A model generated the notes under the pieces. That model searched no databases. It was given only the letters and a program-made list of their open reading frames with translations, and was not told the DNA's origin. Below are positions 36,234 through 44,511 of a stretch of 64,000 nucleotides of DNA, one piece after another (the first letter of the stretch is position 1; every line of letters begins with the position of its first letter). The translations under genes were made by a program, and so were the position numbers. The stretch is from positions 145,157-209,156 of the forward strand of contig NZ_KB889607.1 in the NCBI RefSeq assembly GCF_000372745.1, in the 5' to 3' direction. The stretch is from Embleya scabrispora DSM 41855. Its GTDB lineage: Bacteria; Actinomycetota; Actinomycetes; Streptomycetales; Streptomycetaceae.

Positions 36234-36722
36234 CAGCTCCACATCACAGTGGGGCTCGGGGACGCCGCGCACATTGTTCCTCCGATGAGCGCGCAGGGAA
36301 TGAACCTGGCGCTGCACGACGCGGAGGTGTTCGCGAAGGCCGTAACGCACCACCAGACCGAGGGGCACGATTCGAGCCTGCTCGACGGCTACTCGTCGAC
36401 ATGCCTTCGTCACGTGTGGAACTACCAGGCATTCGCAGCGTGGTTCACCGACCTGATGCACAACGCCGGAGACGCCTCGTATCAAGGTGAGTTCCGTCGC
36501 CGGATCGCACGGGCGGAACTGGAGCGTCTGTTCGAGTCCGACTCGGCGAACCGTCTGTTCAGCGAGTTCATCACCGGGCTGAACCAGGCCGCTTCATGTG
36601 GGTACGGCCGGCGATGCGGGGTCGGCGATCAAGGTGGAGGGGATGCCGGCGTGCGTGGCGAAGCAAGTCTCAAGACCGATCAGGAATCGAGAAGCCCGGC
36701 CGCCGCGCAGCCCCTAGCGTGA
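36234..36722 (+). pseudogene. 3' fragment of 4-hydroxybenzoate 3-monooxygenase (PobA)
   Basis: From 36237 the frame reads LHITVGLGDAAHIVPP, the FAD-ribityl-binding motif near residue 285 of PobA, then QGMNLALHDAEVF, LLDGYSSTCLRHVWNYQAFAAWFTDLMH and ELERLFESDSANRLFSEFI. This is the C-terminal third of a flavin hydroxylase that converts 4-hydroxybenzoate to protocatechuate. The N-terminal Rossmann GxGxxG domain and substrate domain are absent. After about 36600 the frame runs into unrelated Gly-rich sequence until TGA 36722. G+C is lower than in neighbours. It must be inactive. Confidence 0.72.
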
Positions 36723-37387
36723 TGGTCATGGCGACCACCACTTCCACCGCAGCCAACACGTCCCTCGCATCCGTCACCCTCGAGGTGGCCGACCTCGAAG
36801 CCGCTCGCCGCTTCTACAGCGCCTTCGGCGTGGACGCGTACATCCGCCTGCGGGCGTCCGAGGCGCACTCCACCGGATTCCGCGGCTTCACTCTGGCGCT
36901 CACGGTGTCCGGACCGGCCACCGTCGACGGCTTCGTCGGCGCCGCCGTGGACGCCGGCGCCACGGTGCTGAAGCCCGCCGCGAAGTCGCTGTGGGGCTAC
37001 GGCGGGGTCGTCCAGGCCCCGGACGGGACGATCTGGAAGATCGCGACCTCGGCGAAGAAGGACACCGGCCCCGCCACCCGCGAGATCGACGAGGTCGTCC
37101 TGCTGCTCGGCGTCGAGAGCGTGAAGGCCACCAGGCAGTTCTACGTCGACCGGAGCCTGACCGTGGCCAAGAGCTTCGGTGGCAAGTACGCCGAGTTCGC
37201 CCCCGGTCAGTCCAGCCCCGTCAAGCTGGCGCTGTACAAGCGCCGTGCCCTTGCCAAGGACCTCGGCGTCCCCGCCGACGGCACCGGCTCGCACCGCATC
37301 GTCCTCGGCGGCGCCGCCGACGCCTTCACCGATCCGGACGGGTTCGCCTGGGAGGCTGCCGCGTCGCTCGCCCCCACGCCGTCCTGA
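36722..37387 (+). CDS. VOC-family (glyoxalase/bleomycin-resistance fold) protein, two-domain
   Basis: The 221-residue protein has two tandem VOC beta-alpha-beta-beta-beta modules: residues 10-110 (SVTLEVADLEAARRFYSAFGVDAYIR ... GYGGVVQAPDGTIWKIA) and residues 125-215 (EVVLLLGVESVKATRQFYVDRS ... ADAFTDPDGFAWEAA). VOC proteins bind metals or drugs, or act as dioxygenases or isomerases; the function of this one is not evident. ATG 36722 and ATG 36728 are both possible. TAGCGT just upstream could be a -10 for a leaderless transcript from 36728. No ribosome binding site is visible. Confidence 0.8.
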   Translation: MVMATTTSTAANTSLASVTLEVADLEAARRFYSAFGVDAYIRLRASEAHSTGFRGFTLALTVSGPATVDGFVGAAVDAGATVLKPAAKSLWGYGGVVQAPDGTIWKIATSAKKDTGPATREIDEVVLLLGVESVKATRQFYVDRSLTVAKSFGGKYAEFAPGQSSPVKLALYKRRALAKDLGVPADGTGSHRIVLGGAADAFTDPDGFAWEAAASLAPTPS

Positions 37388-37581
37388 CTCCCGGCCCACT
37401 CCCGCGGCGCGGCAGCGACCGAATCGGCCGGCAGCGTCTCGTCTTCGGGGGTTGCCTGCATCGGTCACATTCCTCCATCCGGTCCTGACATACCGATCGA
37501 CCGGCGAACACGCGCCGACATGACAGCCGGGCCCTGGCCGGATGTCCGGCACGCATACATCCACAGTGCAAGAAGTAAGGC

Positions 37582-37995
37582 ATGAAAGCGCACGTCAGCT
37601 CCATCCTCCTCGGTGTCCGGGACATGGACCGGGCCAAGCGGTTCTACACCGAGGGGCTCGGCTGGAAGATCAAGAACGACTACGGCATCTCGGTGTTCTT
37701 CGACTCGGACGGCGCCTCGCCGGTCCGCTTCTACGCTCGCGAGGGTCTGGCCGGCCAGGTGGACACGGACCCGGAAGGCAGCGGCTTCAGCGGGCTGGTT
37801 CTGACCTACGTCGTCCGCAGTGAGGCACAGGTCGAGGAGATCATGGCGGAGGCCGAGAAGGCCGGCGCCACGACCCTCAAGCCCGCCGGTGCTCTGCCGT
37901 GGGGCGGGTACGGCGGCACCTTCGCCGACCCGGAAGGCTATGTCTGGAGTCTCGGCTACAGCGCCTCGGGATCCGACCAGCCCTACGCCGAGTAG
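37582..37995 (+). CDS. VOC-family (glyoxalase-like) protein, single domain
   Basis: The 137-residue protein is one VOC pair: SSILLGVRDMDRAKRFYTEGLGWKIKN, then LTYVVRSEAQVEEIMAEAEKAGATTLKPA and YGGTFADPEGYVWSLGY. It is related to the second half of the preceding two-domain protein, and the pair probably arose by duplication, although a 194-base gap separates them. ATG 37582 follows AGTAAGG. Likely a small-molecule binding or detoxifying protein; ligand unknown. Confidence 0.85.
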   Translation: MKAHVSSILLGVRDMDRAKRFYTEGLGWKIKNDYGISVFFDSDGASPVRFYAREGLAGQVDTDPEGSGFSGLVLTYVVRSEAQVEEIMAEAEKAGATTLKPAGALPWGGYGGTFADPEGYVWSLGYSASGSDQPYAE

Positions 37996-38014
37996 CCGCG
38001 ATCTCTTGCCTCAC

Positions 38015-38055
38015 GGTCCGGGACGGCGCGGTGCATGCCGCAGCCGTCCCGGACC
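38015..38055. terminator. Bidirectional terminator between VOC and phosphotransferase genes
   Basis: GGTCCGGGACGGC (38015-38027) and GCCGTCCCGGACC (38043-38055) form a perfect 13-bp stem, with an inner GCGG/CCGC pair around TGCATG. It lies 20 bases past the VOC stop and 70 bases past the convergent kinase stop. Confidence 0.75.
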
Positions 38056-38124
38056 CGGCGATGAGTCGCGACGGAATGCCGTCTCCACGGAGCGCCGTCT
38101 GCGGCCGAGAGACCGGAACGCGCG

Positions 38125-38901
38125 TCAGCCCGCGATGGGTGGGTCGACCAGGCTGATCCACCAGGTGGCGCGGCCCGAGGTGTGGCCGATCATCGCCTCC
38201 GCGAGGGCGCGGCGTGCGGTGAGGGGCGTGCGGCGCCAGTCGGGGAAGCGCCACATCCAGCGACGGACCTCGCCGAGATTGTGGCCCTCACCCAGCAACG
38301 CCGCACCAAGGTAGCCGACCTCCGCCCAGCGTGGGCCCAGCGCCACCTGCCCCCAGTCCACGACGGAGAGTCGGCCGTCGGGCCGGATGATCATGTTGGC
38401 CGAGGTCAGATCGGTGTGCAGGAGGCGGTTGCCGCACAGCGGGCTGATCCGGGCGGGCGGGAGGTGCTCCCGGAGGCGGGCGACGAGCGTGGGCAACCCG
38501 GCGCTGCGACCCGGTTGAATACGCCCGATGCGGTCCATGACCCCGACCACCTGGGCCATGTCGGGCGAGCCGAGACACAGCCGAACCGGCCGGCCCTCGA
38601 CATGCTCGAACACCATGACCCGCCACCCGTCGACCGCCCCGTGGTGCAACAGGCGCGGAGACAGGATGCCGGTAACGGTGCTCGCCGCGATCTCGCTGGT
38701 CTGCGCGCGGGCGGAAAGCGGTGCGGTGGCCTCCTCGGCGGCTTTGACGAACACGAGGCCGGTGGGGGTGGTGACGATCGCGGCGAAGGAACTGGTGTGG
38801 GGTCCGGCCACGGATGCGACCTCCAGGGCGGACCCGACGGCCTTTTCCACGAACTCGGTTACCTGGTGGGGCAGTTCCCGCCACACGTAACGCCTGGTCA
38901 C
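38125..38901 (-). CDS. Aminoglycoside phosphotransferase-like kinase
   Basis: The 258-residue protein has the APH/choline-kinase core: LVFVKAAEE with an ATP-binding Lys, VMVFEHVEGRPVRL as hinge, LLHTDLTSANMII as the catalytic HxDxxxxN loop and LSVVDWGQVALGP as the metal-binding segment. Such enzymes phosphorylate small molecules, including antibiotics; nothing points to a particular substrate. The GTG start overlaps the stop of the 104-residue upstream gene (GTGA), so the two are translationally coupled. The pair lies next to an XRE/anti-sigma/DUF397 cluster. Confidence 0.82.
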   Translation of the reverse strand: MTRRYVWRELPHQVTEFVEKAVGSALEVASVAGPHTSSFAAIVTTPTGLVFVKAAEEATAPLSARAQTSEIAASTVTGILSPRLLHHGAVDGWRVMVFEHVEGRPVRLCLGSPDMAQVVGVMDRIGRIQPGRSAGLPTLVARLREHLPPARISPLCGNRLLHTDLTSANMIIRPDGRLSVVDWGQVALGPRWAEVGYLGAALLGEGHNLGEVRRWMWRFPDWRRTPLTARRALAEAMIGHTSGRATWWISLVDPPIAG

Positions 38902-39212
38902 ATCGCCTCCCGAACCGACTCGCAGCCGAACGCGATCGGCACCGAAAGCGGCGCCTCCACCGCACACCCGAACTGATCAACGCGCCGCAACTCCCGGACA
39001 ACCCGGACGAGTTCCGTGTCCAAGTCGACCTCAACCAGATGACCGACCGGGCACAGATAGGGCGACCTCCCAGCCGGATGCGGCTGCACCACGGCAACCC
39101 GCTCCGAAGCCGGAGGAAGCGCAATCACCGTCCCCTCCGGCAGATCCGCATGCCCGTCAACGTGCCGAACACGCGAACCGAGACGGATCGCCGGATATTC
39201 TTGAATCTCCAT
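38898..39212 (-). CDS. Small unknown protein coupled to the kinase
   Basis: The 104-residue protein starts MEIQEYPAIRLGSRVRHVDG and includes LPEGTVIALPPASERVAVVQPHPAGRSPYLCPVGHLVEVD, which suggests a small beta-barrel, SH3- or KOW-like. It has two Cys and no membrane segment. I recognise no family. ATG 39212 follows TGAGG; GTG 39215 is in frame. The ribosome binding site sits in the loop of a short hairpin (39213-39227). The stop overlaps the kinase start, so the proteins are probably made together and may interact. Confidence 0.65.
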   Translation of the reverse strand: MEIQEYPAIRLGSRVRHVDGHADLPEGTVIALPPASERVAVVQPHPAGRSPYLCPVGHLVEVDLDTELVRVVRELRRVDQFGCAVEAPLSVPIAFGCESVREAM

Positions 39213-39227
39213 CACTGCCTCACAGTG
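39213..39227 (-). promoter_or_regulatory. Hairpin enclosing the ribosome binding site of the 104-residue gene
   Basis: On the minus strand CACTG-TGAGG-CAGTG lies directly before ATG 39212: five paired bases with the Shine-Dalgarno sequence in the loop. This could modulate translation; it is short enough to be chance. Confidence 0.35.
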
Positions 39228-39239
39228 GATAGATGGAGA

Positions 39240-39282
39240 CAGCGGCCGGGCTCACGCCTGGAATCGAGACGCCCGGCCGCTG
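39240..39282 (-). terminator. Hairpin between the anti-sigma-like gene and the 104-residue gene
   Basis: CAGCGGCCGGGC (39240-39251) pairs perfectly with GCCCGGCCGCTG (39271-39282) over 12 bp with a 19-base loop. It would end the minus-strand anti-sigma-like transcript, about 110 bases past its stop, or act as an attenuator 28 bases upstream of the next gene. Confidence 0.6.
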
Positions 39283-39392
39283 CCGGTTGAAATGGCGGCA
39301 ACATGGCCGCCGCACGGCCTGATCACCAACCCTCGGCGAGACTTGGTTTCAAGGTCGCCGTAGTGGCGAGGTGGTGTGGTGTGCCCTTGACG

Positions 39393-39905
39393 CTAACCGC
39401 CCCTGGTTCCGGACACTCGGGCCGGCGACCGACGGGCCCACACGATCGTGTGTCCGCATCGGCGTGCCGCTCCCATGCGCGTGCTCAGGGCACGAACGAT
39501 GACCAGCCCTCGACCGGACTCAGCCGAATCCGAAGCCGGGCGCGAGGGTTCTCGCCGCCAACTGCGGTCCGGGGAACGGTTCACGACGGCAACCACTAGT
39601 TCTTTCGATGCCGATTCGATCACTAGGACAACGATCCGACGGCACGCGGTGTGGGTGATCGCGTTGGTCACGAGTTCACTGACCACAAGCGTCGCCCAAT
39701 CGCACACCTCAACAGAGGCGCCCCAGGCAGTAAGGACGTTGCCGACAACTCGGCGTGCCACGGCAACCCCCTCAGGCTCCGACCCAATCGTCAGCAACAC
39801 CAATGGCGAAGCATGCCGAACGTGGAGGCCGAGGCTGGGGCGTCGTATCCGTGGAGCAGTGTCGGAAGGAGCGGAACCGGCCGGCAAAAAGGGCAGGCAA
39901 AGCAT
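39393..39905 (-). CDS. Anti-sigma-factor-like ATP-binding protein (RsbW/AbaA type)
   Basis: The 170-residue protein has a single HATPase_c domain of the kind found in RsbW/SpoIIAB: VARRVVGNVLTAWGA, then WATLVVSELVTNAITHT (N-box) and SAESGRGLVIVRALSTRMGA (G-box). No histidine phosphorylation domain is present. In streptomycetes many such proteins sit beside an XRE regulator with a DUF5753 domain and a small DUF397 protein, as in the whiJ and abaA loci, and that is the arrangement here. ATG 39905 is one of several possible starts. Probably a cytoplasmic protein-binding regulator. Confidence 0.85.
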   Translation of the reverse strand: MLCLPFLPAGSAPSDTAPRIRRPSLGLHVRHASPLVLLTIGSEPEGVAVARRVVGNVLTAWGASVEVCDWATLVVSELVTNAITHTACRRIVVLVIESASKELVVAVVNRSPDRSWRREPSRPASDSAESGRGLVIVRALSTRMGAARRCGHTIVWARRSPARVSGTRGG

Positions 39906-40178
39906 GCGAACTCCGCATCGGGGTCGTCGCAATCGCAGGGCAGCCGTACTCGAAGCGAACACTCGCCTTGACCAGCTGGGCGGGATTCGTTCCGTGATCC
40001 ATTGATTCCACAGAGGTACTGCTACGCGCAAGCAGAACCACGAAAGATGTAATTTTGCACGCCAAGATGCAGAAACCATCCCAGGGGCGCTCTCGGCCCG
40101 GTAGCGTCCGGCCGTCGGGCGCTGGGCAGCCCGGCATCGTCGACGCCGAACTCCAGCCGGCACCTGAGAGGAACTCCC

Positions 40179-41021
40179 ATGAGTGCACCCACTGTCCGTA
40201 GGCGCCGTCTCGGCAAGGTTCTGCGTGGCCTGCGCGAGGCTGCGGACATGACCCTGGAGGACGTCGAACGATCCACTGGGTTCACCACGGCGAAGCTCAG
40301 CCGAATCGAAACCGCGCGCGTCGCAACGAAACCAGTCGATGTCGAGCAACTCCTGCGCTGTTACTCCTTGGAGGACGAGGGCATGGCACAGGCGTTGACC
40401 GCACTGGCCCGTGAAGGCAGCAAGCGGGGCTGGTGGGAGCCCTACCGCGATGTCCTGTCGGCCGTCTACGCGGACTTGATCAGTCTCGAAGCGGATGCCT
40501 CCGAGTGGCGCGCGTACTACCCGCTACTCGTCCCGGGTTTGCTCCAGACGCCCGCATACGCAAGAGCAATGATCGGCGCGATCAACATGACCTCGCCCCA
40601 GGCCACGGTCAATCGCCTCGTGGAAGTGCGTATGGGTCGTCAGTCCGTCCTCACCCGAGACACGCCGCTCGAAGTTTGGGCCGTGGTACCAGAGGCCGCA
40701 CTTCGCATGAAACTTCCGGAGCCGATCATGCGCGACCAGTGCCAACGTCTCCTGGATCTGAGTGAACTTCCCAACATCAACGTGCAGTTGATGCCCCTCG
40801 ATGCGACACCTCATCCGGGCGTCAGCGGAGGATTCGCAATGCTGGCGTTCCCGGAACAGCAGGACATGGACGTGGTTTTGCTGGAAAACCTGACGACCAG
40901 CCTCTACATCGAAGAAGACGTGGATCCGTACCGGGGTGCATTCTCACGCCTCCAGGCGGCAGCCCTACCCTTCGAAGAGTCCCTGCAACGCATCAGCAAT
41001 CTCAAGGAAGGCCACAAGTGA
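40179..41021 (+). CDS. XRE-family regulator with DUF5753 domain (WhiJ-like)
   Basis: The 280-residue protein starts with a helix-turn-helix (GKVLRGLREAADMTLEDVERSTGFTTAKLSRIETARV, residues 8-45) followed by the DUF5753 ligand-binding region, including YYPLLVPGLLQTPAYARAMI and LDLSELPNINVQLMPLDATPHPGVSGGFAML and ending LQRISNLKEGHK. ATG 40179 follows AGAGGA. The downstream DUF397 gene overlaps its stop by four bases and the anti-sigma-like gene is divergent, so the three form one regulatory unit. The G+C is somewhat lower than in flanking genes. Confidence 0.93.
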   Translation: MSAPTVRRRRLGKVLRGLREAADMTLEDVERSTGFTTAKLSRIETARVATKPVDVEQLLRCYSLEDEGMAQALTALAREGSKRGWWEPYRDVLSAVYADLISLEADASEWRAYYPLLVPGLLQTPAYARAMIGAINMTSPQATVNRLVEVRMGRQSVLTRDTPLEVWAVVPEAALRMKLPEPIMRDQCQRLLDLSELPNINVQLMPLDATPHPGVSGGFAMLAFPEQQDMDVVLLENLTTSLYIEEDVDPYRGAFSRLQAAALPFEESLQRISNLKEGHK

Positions 41022-41212
41022 TCCATTCTCACGCTGCCGCTACCCCACGCTGGCGGAAATCCACCCACAGCGGAGGCAACAGCGAATGTGTCGAGGCGGC
41101 CGGGCTGATAGGCCGGGTCGGAGTCCGAGACACCAAAGACCACACCATCGAGCACATTGCGATACCCGCCGGATCGTGGAAGACCCTGGTAGACAGCATC
41201 CAGGGTCGCTGA
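41018..41212 (+). CDS. DUF397 small protein
   Basis: The 64-residue protein has the DUF397 signature: PRWRKSTHSGGNSECVEAA, VGVRDTKD and the C-terminal IPAGSWKTLVDSIQ. DUF397 proteins are the usual partners of DUF5753 XRE regulators and may modulate their DNA binding. The GTG start overlaps the XRE stop (GTGA), ensuring co-translation. A terminator follows. Confidence 0.95.
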   Translation: MIHSHAAATPRWRKSTHSGGNSECVEAAGLIGRVGVRDTKDHTIEHIAIPAGSWKTLVDSIQGR

Positions 41213-41225
41213 CCCGGGTGCACGA

Positions 41226-41257
41226 GTGTCGGCCGGTCCACGTGGATCGACCGACAC
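41226..41257 (+). terminator. Terminator after DUF397 gene
   Basis: GTGTCGG (41226-41232) pairs with CCGACAC (41251-41257), and the inner CGGTCCA pairs with TGGATCG (one G-U). TTCTC follows. It closes the XRE-DUF397 unit 14 bases past the stop. Confidence 0.6.
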
Positions 41258-41364
41258 CTTCTCAACGTGTCCGCGCAAACGTCACCTGTCCGTACGACGC
41301 ACTTGCAGCCAATGCACGCCCGAAGCACCGGGTCCGGTGGGTAACTTCGCCGTTTGCGAGCCGC

Positions 41365-41688
41365 CTATCGCACCGAGCGCGGTATCGGCTCACCGCATCG
41401 CCTCACCGGATCCCCATTGATGTCGTCGAAGCCGACGAACTCACCGGTCTGCACGCGCTCGGCCGCTGCCTCGTCGGCGGCGCGGGCCGCCGGGCCGATC
41501 GCCCAGCCCGGGGACATGCGACGTTCGAGTTGGTCCAAGGGTGTGTTCCACACATCGGCCATGAAGTCGGCCACCTCATGAGACCGCACAGACCGGCCGA
41601 GGCGCAGGCGGCATCGGCCGAACAGCGCGTCCGCCGCCGCCGGGAGCCCGGCGGGTGTACCGGTGCGCCGCGTTGTGGCGGGCTGCAT
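41365..41688 (-). CDS. Orphan antitoxin-like protein
   Basis: The 107-residue frame resembles the antitoxin at 57237-57500. Both have a helix ending in xTPLDxLER (NTPLDQLER here, ETPLDRLER there), then W-A-x-x-P/G-x-A, a DEAxxER segment and an xTGEF or xAGDF element near a DxxGDPV/DRDGNAI end. ATG 41688 (MQPATTRR) is the most likely start; the N-terminal third is Arg-rich and less similar. No toxin gene overlaps or follows its stop, so it is a solitary antitoxin or a remnant. Codon bias is only moderate. Confidence 0.45.
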   Translation of the reverse strand: MQPATTRRTGTPAGLPAAADALFGRCRLRLGRSVRSHEVADFMADVWNTPLDQLERRMSPGWAIGPAARAADEAAAERVQTGEFVGFDDINGDPVRRCGEPIPRSVR

Positions 41689-41984
41689 GTTCACGACGAC
41701 GTCACGAACTCGCGCCCCGCATCGCGGTCGGCGCTCTTGTCCGGTCAGCGCGGACGACGGCGCGGTATTCGGCCGGGAGGACGTTCCGGTGAGGGCACGG
41801 ACTCGGCCGGCCGCCGGAGGCAATGCCTTAGTTGATTTCGCCGGTCCGATCGGACCGCCAGGGTGGCGATCGGCGACGGCGGCGGCCCTCCCCCGGCCGT
41901 ATCGACGGGGTGCGCCGCCGCGCGAGGGTGGCGGGGCCGGGCCGGTAGCGGCCGCGGAAACCACCCGCCTTCAGGACGTCGCCC

Positions 41985-44510
41985 ATGCTCAAGAACGCCC
42001 TTCGTACCCTCGCCGCGCAGCGGACGCGCCTGGCCCTGACCGTGCTCGCGATCGTCTTCGGCGTCGCGTTCGTGGCCGGCGTGCTCACCCTCAAGGACAG
42101 CATCACCGAAGCCTCCGCGTCGGCTGCGGCCGACGACTTCGCGGGTGTTGCCGTCGGCGTTCGGGCCGACCCCGAGCGGGACACGCCCGACCGGCCCGCG
42201 CTGGACGCTCGGCTGGTGGATCGGCTTCGTGCGTTGCCCGGCGCCGAGGACGTACGCGGCTCGGTCTCCGGGCCCGCCGTCGTGGTCGACCGGGCCGGGC
42301 ACCTGGTCGGCCGGGTCGAGGAGGCGGTGGGTACGAACCACGCGCCCGGGCCGGACGGTGCCGATCCGCTGTACCGGGTGACCTCGGGTCGCGCGCCGAC
42401 CGCCGCGGGTGAGGTCGCCCTCGACGACGCGGGCGCCCGCTCGGCCGGCTACCGGGTCGGCGACCGGCTGCGCGTGGTCGCCGGCGGCGGCACCCTGGAC
42501 GCCACCCTGGTCGGCACCGTGCACGCCGACGACGCCCGGATTCGGCTCGGCGCCACCCTCACCCTGTTCGACACCGCCACCGCGCAGCGCCTGTTCGCCG
42601 CCCCCGGCGCCTACGACCTGATCACCGTCTCCACCCCGCCGACGACGCCCGGCGCCGCCCTGACCCAGGCCGTCCGCGCCCTGGTGCCCCCGGGCGCCGA
42701 GACGGTCAGCGGCGCCCAACTCACCAGCGAACGCCGCGACCTGGCCGCCGCCGGCACCGCCGGGCTGGCCACCGGGCTGCTCGTGTTCGCCGGTATCGCG
42801 CTGTTCGTCGGCACGTTCATCATCACCAACACCTTCACGATGCTCATCGGCCGGCGCACCCGCGAACTCGCGCTGCTGCGTGCGGTCGGCGCCACCCGTG
42901 GCCAGGTCACCCGCTCGGTGCGCTTCGAGGCGCTGGCCACCGGCCTGGTCGGCGCACTGCTCGGCCTCCTCCTGGGCATCGCGCTGGCCGCCGGGCTGCT
43001 CGTCCTGCTGCGCGGCACCGACGCCGAACCGCCGCGCGGCCCGCTGGTGGTGCGGCCCGGCACGGTCCTGTGGTCGCTCGTCGTGGGCGTGGGCGTCACC
43101 GTCGCCGCCGCGTGGCTGCCCACCCGCAAGGTGGCCCGGATTCCCCCGATGGCCGCGCTGCGGGCCGACCAGCCAGGCCCGGCCGGGCTGCTGCGGCGCA
43201 ATCTGATCGGCCTGGTCCTGATCGGGCTGGGCGTGGGCGGCGGATACGCGACCGTGCGGACCGCGCCCACCGGCGACGCCGAGCCGGTGCTGATCGTGGT
43301 GTGCGGGGTGGTGGCCGTGACCGGTGTGCTGATGCTGATCCCACTGCTGTCCGTGGCCGTCATCGGCACGCTCGCCCGCCCGCTCACCCGGGTGTTCGGC
43401 GTGACCGGCCGGCTTGCGACCCGCAACGCGCTGCGCGATCCGCGCCGCACCGCCGCGACCGCGTCGGCCCTGATGATCGGCCTGTTCCTGGTCACCGGGC
43501 TGACCGTGATCGGCGCGTCGCTGCGGGACAGCCTGGACCACGCGGCGGCTCGTGGGCTGACCGCCGACTACGCGGTGTCCACCACGCTGCGCGACCCGAT
43601 CGCGCCCGCGACGGTGGAGCGGATCAGCCGCCTTCCGCATGTCGCCGCCGCGAGTGTGTACCGCACGGCCACCGCGGAGATCGCCGGCGGCGAACGCGAA
43701 CTGGCCGCCCTGGACCCGGTCGCGGGCCCTCGGGTGATGCGGTTCGACTTCGTCGAGGGCGGCCCCGAGGCGCTGGGCACCGACCTGTTCGTGGAGCGGA
43801 TCGAGGCCGAGGCGCGCGGACTGAAGGTCGGCTCGACCGTGGCCGTGACATTCCCCGACGGAGTCGCGGGCACGTTGCGCGTCGGCGGTATCTACCGGGC
43901 CAACCCGATCATGCTCCCCTACCTGGTCTCCACCCGCACGCTCGACCCGCACCTGGAACGCCCGGTCGGCCGACAGGTGTTCGTCCGAGCCGCACCGGGC
44001 GAGGTCAAGGCCCTGCACGACACCCTGATCGACGCGTTCGGAGCCGACCCGGCCCTGCGGGTGCAGTCCAAGAACGAGTTGCGCCAGGGTCTGGCGGCCG
44101 GCATCGACCTGCTCCTGAACATCGTCTACGGCCTGCTCGGCATGGCCGTCCTGATCGCGGTCATCGGCATCGTCAACACGCTCGCGATGTCCGTGCTCGA
44201 ACGCACCCGCGAAATCGGGCTGTTGCGCGCGATCGGCCTGGACGCCCGCCGGGTGCGCGACCTGATCCGTCTGGAGGCGGCGCTGATCTCGCTGTTCGGG
44301 GCCCTGCTCGGGGTCGGTCTGGGCGTCGCGGTGGGCGTACTGGCGGTGCGCGGCATCGACCTGGGCAACGTGTCGCTCGGCGCGACGATCCCCTGGCTGC
44401 GGATCGCCCTGTTCGTGCTCGGCGCGATCGGCGTCGGAGTGCTCGCGGCGGCCTGGCCGGCTCGGCGGGCGGCGCGCATGTCGGTGCTCGGCGCACTCGG
44501 TACCGACTGA
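41985..44510 (+). CDS. FtsX/MacB-type ABC transporter permease
   Basis: The 841-residue membrane protein has the two-half layout of FtsX-like export permeases: a first helix (RLALTVLAIVFGVAFVAGVLTL), a large extracytoplasmic domain, a three-helix FtsX domain at about 255-385 (TFIITNTFTMLIGRRTRELALLRAVGATRGQVTRSV), a second extracytoplasmic domain and a final FtsX domain at about 710-840 (VNTLAMSVLERTREIGLLRAIGLDARRVRDLI). Such permeases export lipids, peptides or antibiotics with a separate ATPase. No ATPase gene is adjacent: 296 gene-poor bases lie upstream and a sensor kinase follows one base after the stop. Confidence 0.92.
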   Translation: MLKNALRTLAAQRTRLALTVLAIVFGVAFVAGVLTLKDSITEASASAAADDFAGVAVGVRADPERDTPDRPALDARLVDRLRALPGAEDVRGSVSGPAVVVDRAGHLVGRVEEAVGTNHAPGPDGADPLYRVTSGRAPTAAGEVALDDAGARSAGYRVGDRLRVVAGGGTLDATLVGTVHADDARIRLGATLTLFDTATAQRLFAAPGAYDLITVSTPPTTPGAALTQAVRALVPPGAETVSGAQLTSERRDLAAAGTAGLATGLLVFAGIALFVGTFIITNTFTMLIGRRTRELALLRAVGATRGQVTRSVRFEALATGLVGALLGLLLGIALAAGLLVLLRGTDAEPPRGPLVVRPGTVLWSLVVGVGVTVAAAWLPTRKVARIPPMAALRADQPGPAGLLRRNLIGLVLIGLGVGGGYATVRTAPTGDAEPVLIVVCGVVAVTGVLMLIPLLSVAVIGTLARPLTRVFGVTGRLATRNALRDPRRTAATASALMIGLFLVTGLTVIGASLRDSLDHAAARGLTADYAVSTTLRDPIAPATVERISRLPHVAAASVYRTATAEIAGGERELAALDPVAGPRVMRFDFVEGGPEALGTDLFVERIEAEARGLKVGSTVAVTFPDGVAGTLRVGGIYRANPIMLPYLVSTRTLDPHLERPVGRQVFVRAAPGEVKALHDTLIDAFGADPALRVQSKNELRQGLAAGIDLLLNIVYGLLGMAVLIAVIGIVNTLAMSVLERTREIGLLRAIGLDARRVRDLIRLEAALISLFGALLGVGLGVAVGVLAVRGIDLGNVSLGATIPWLRIALFVLGAIGVGVLAAAWPARRAARMSVLGALGTD

Positions 44511-44511
44511 A

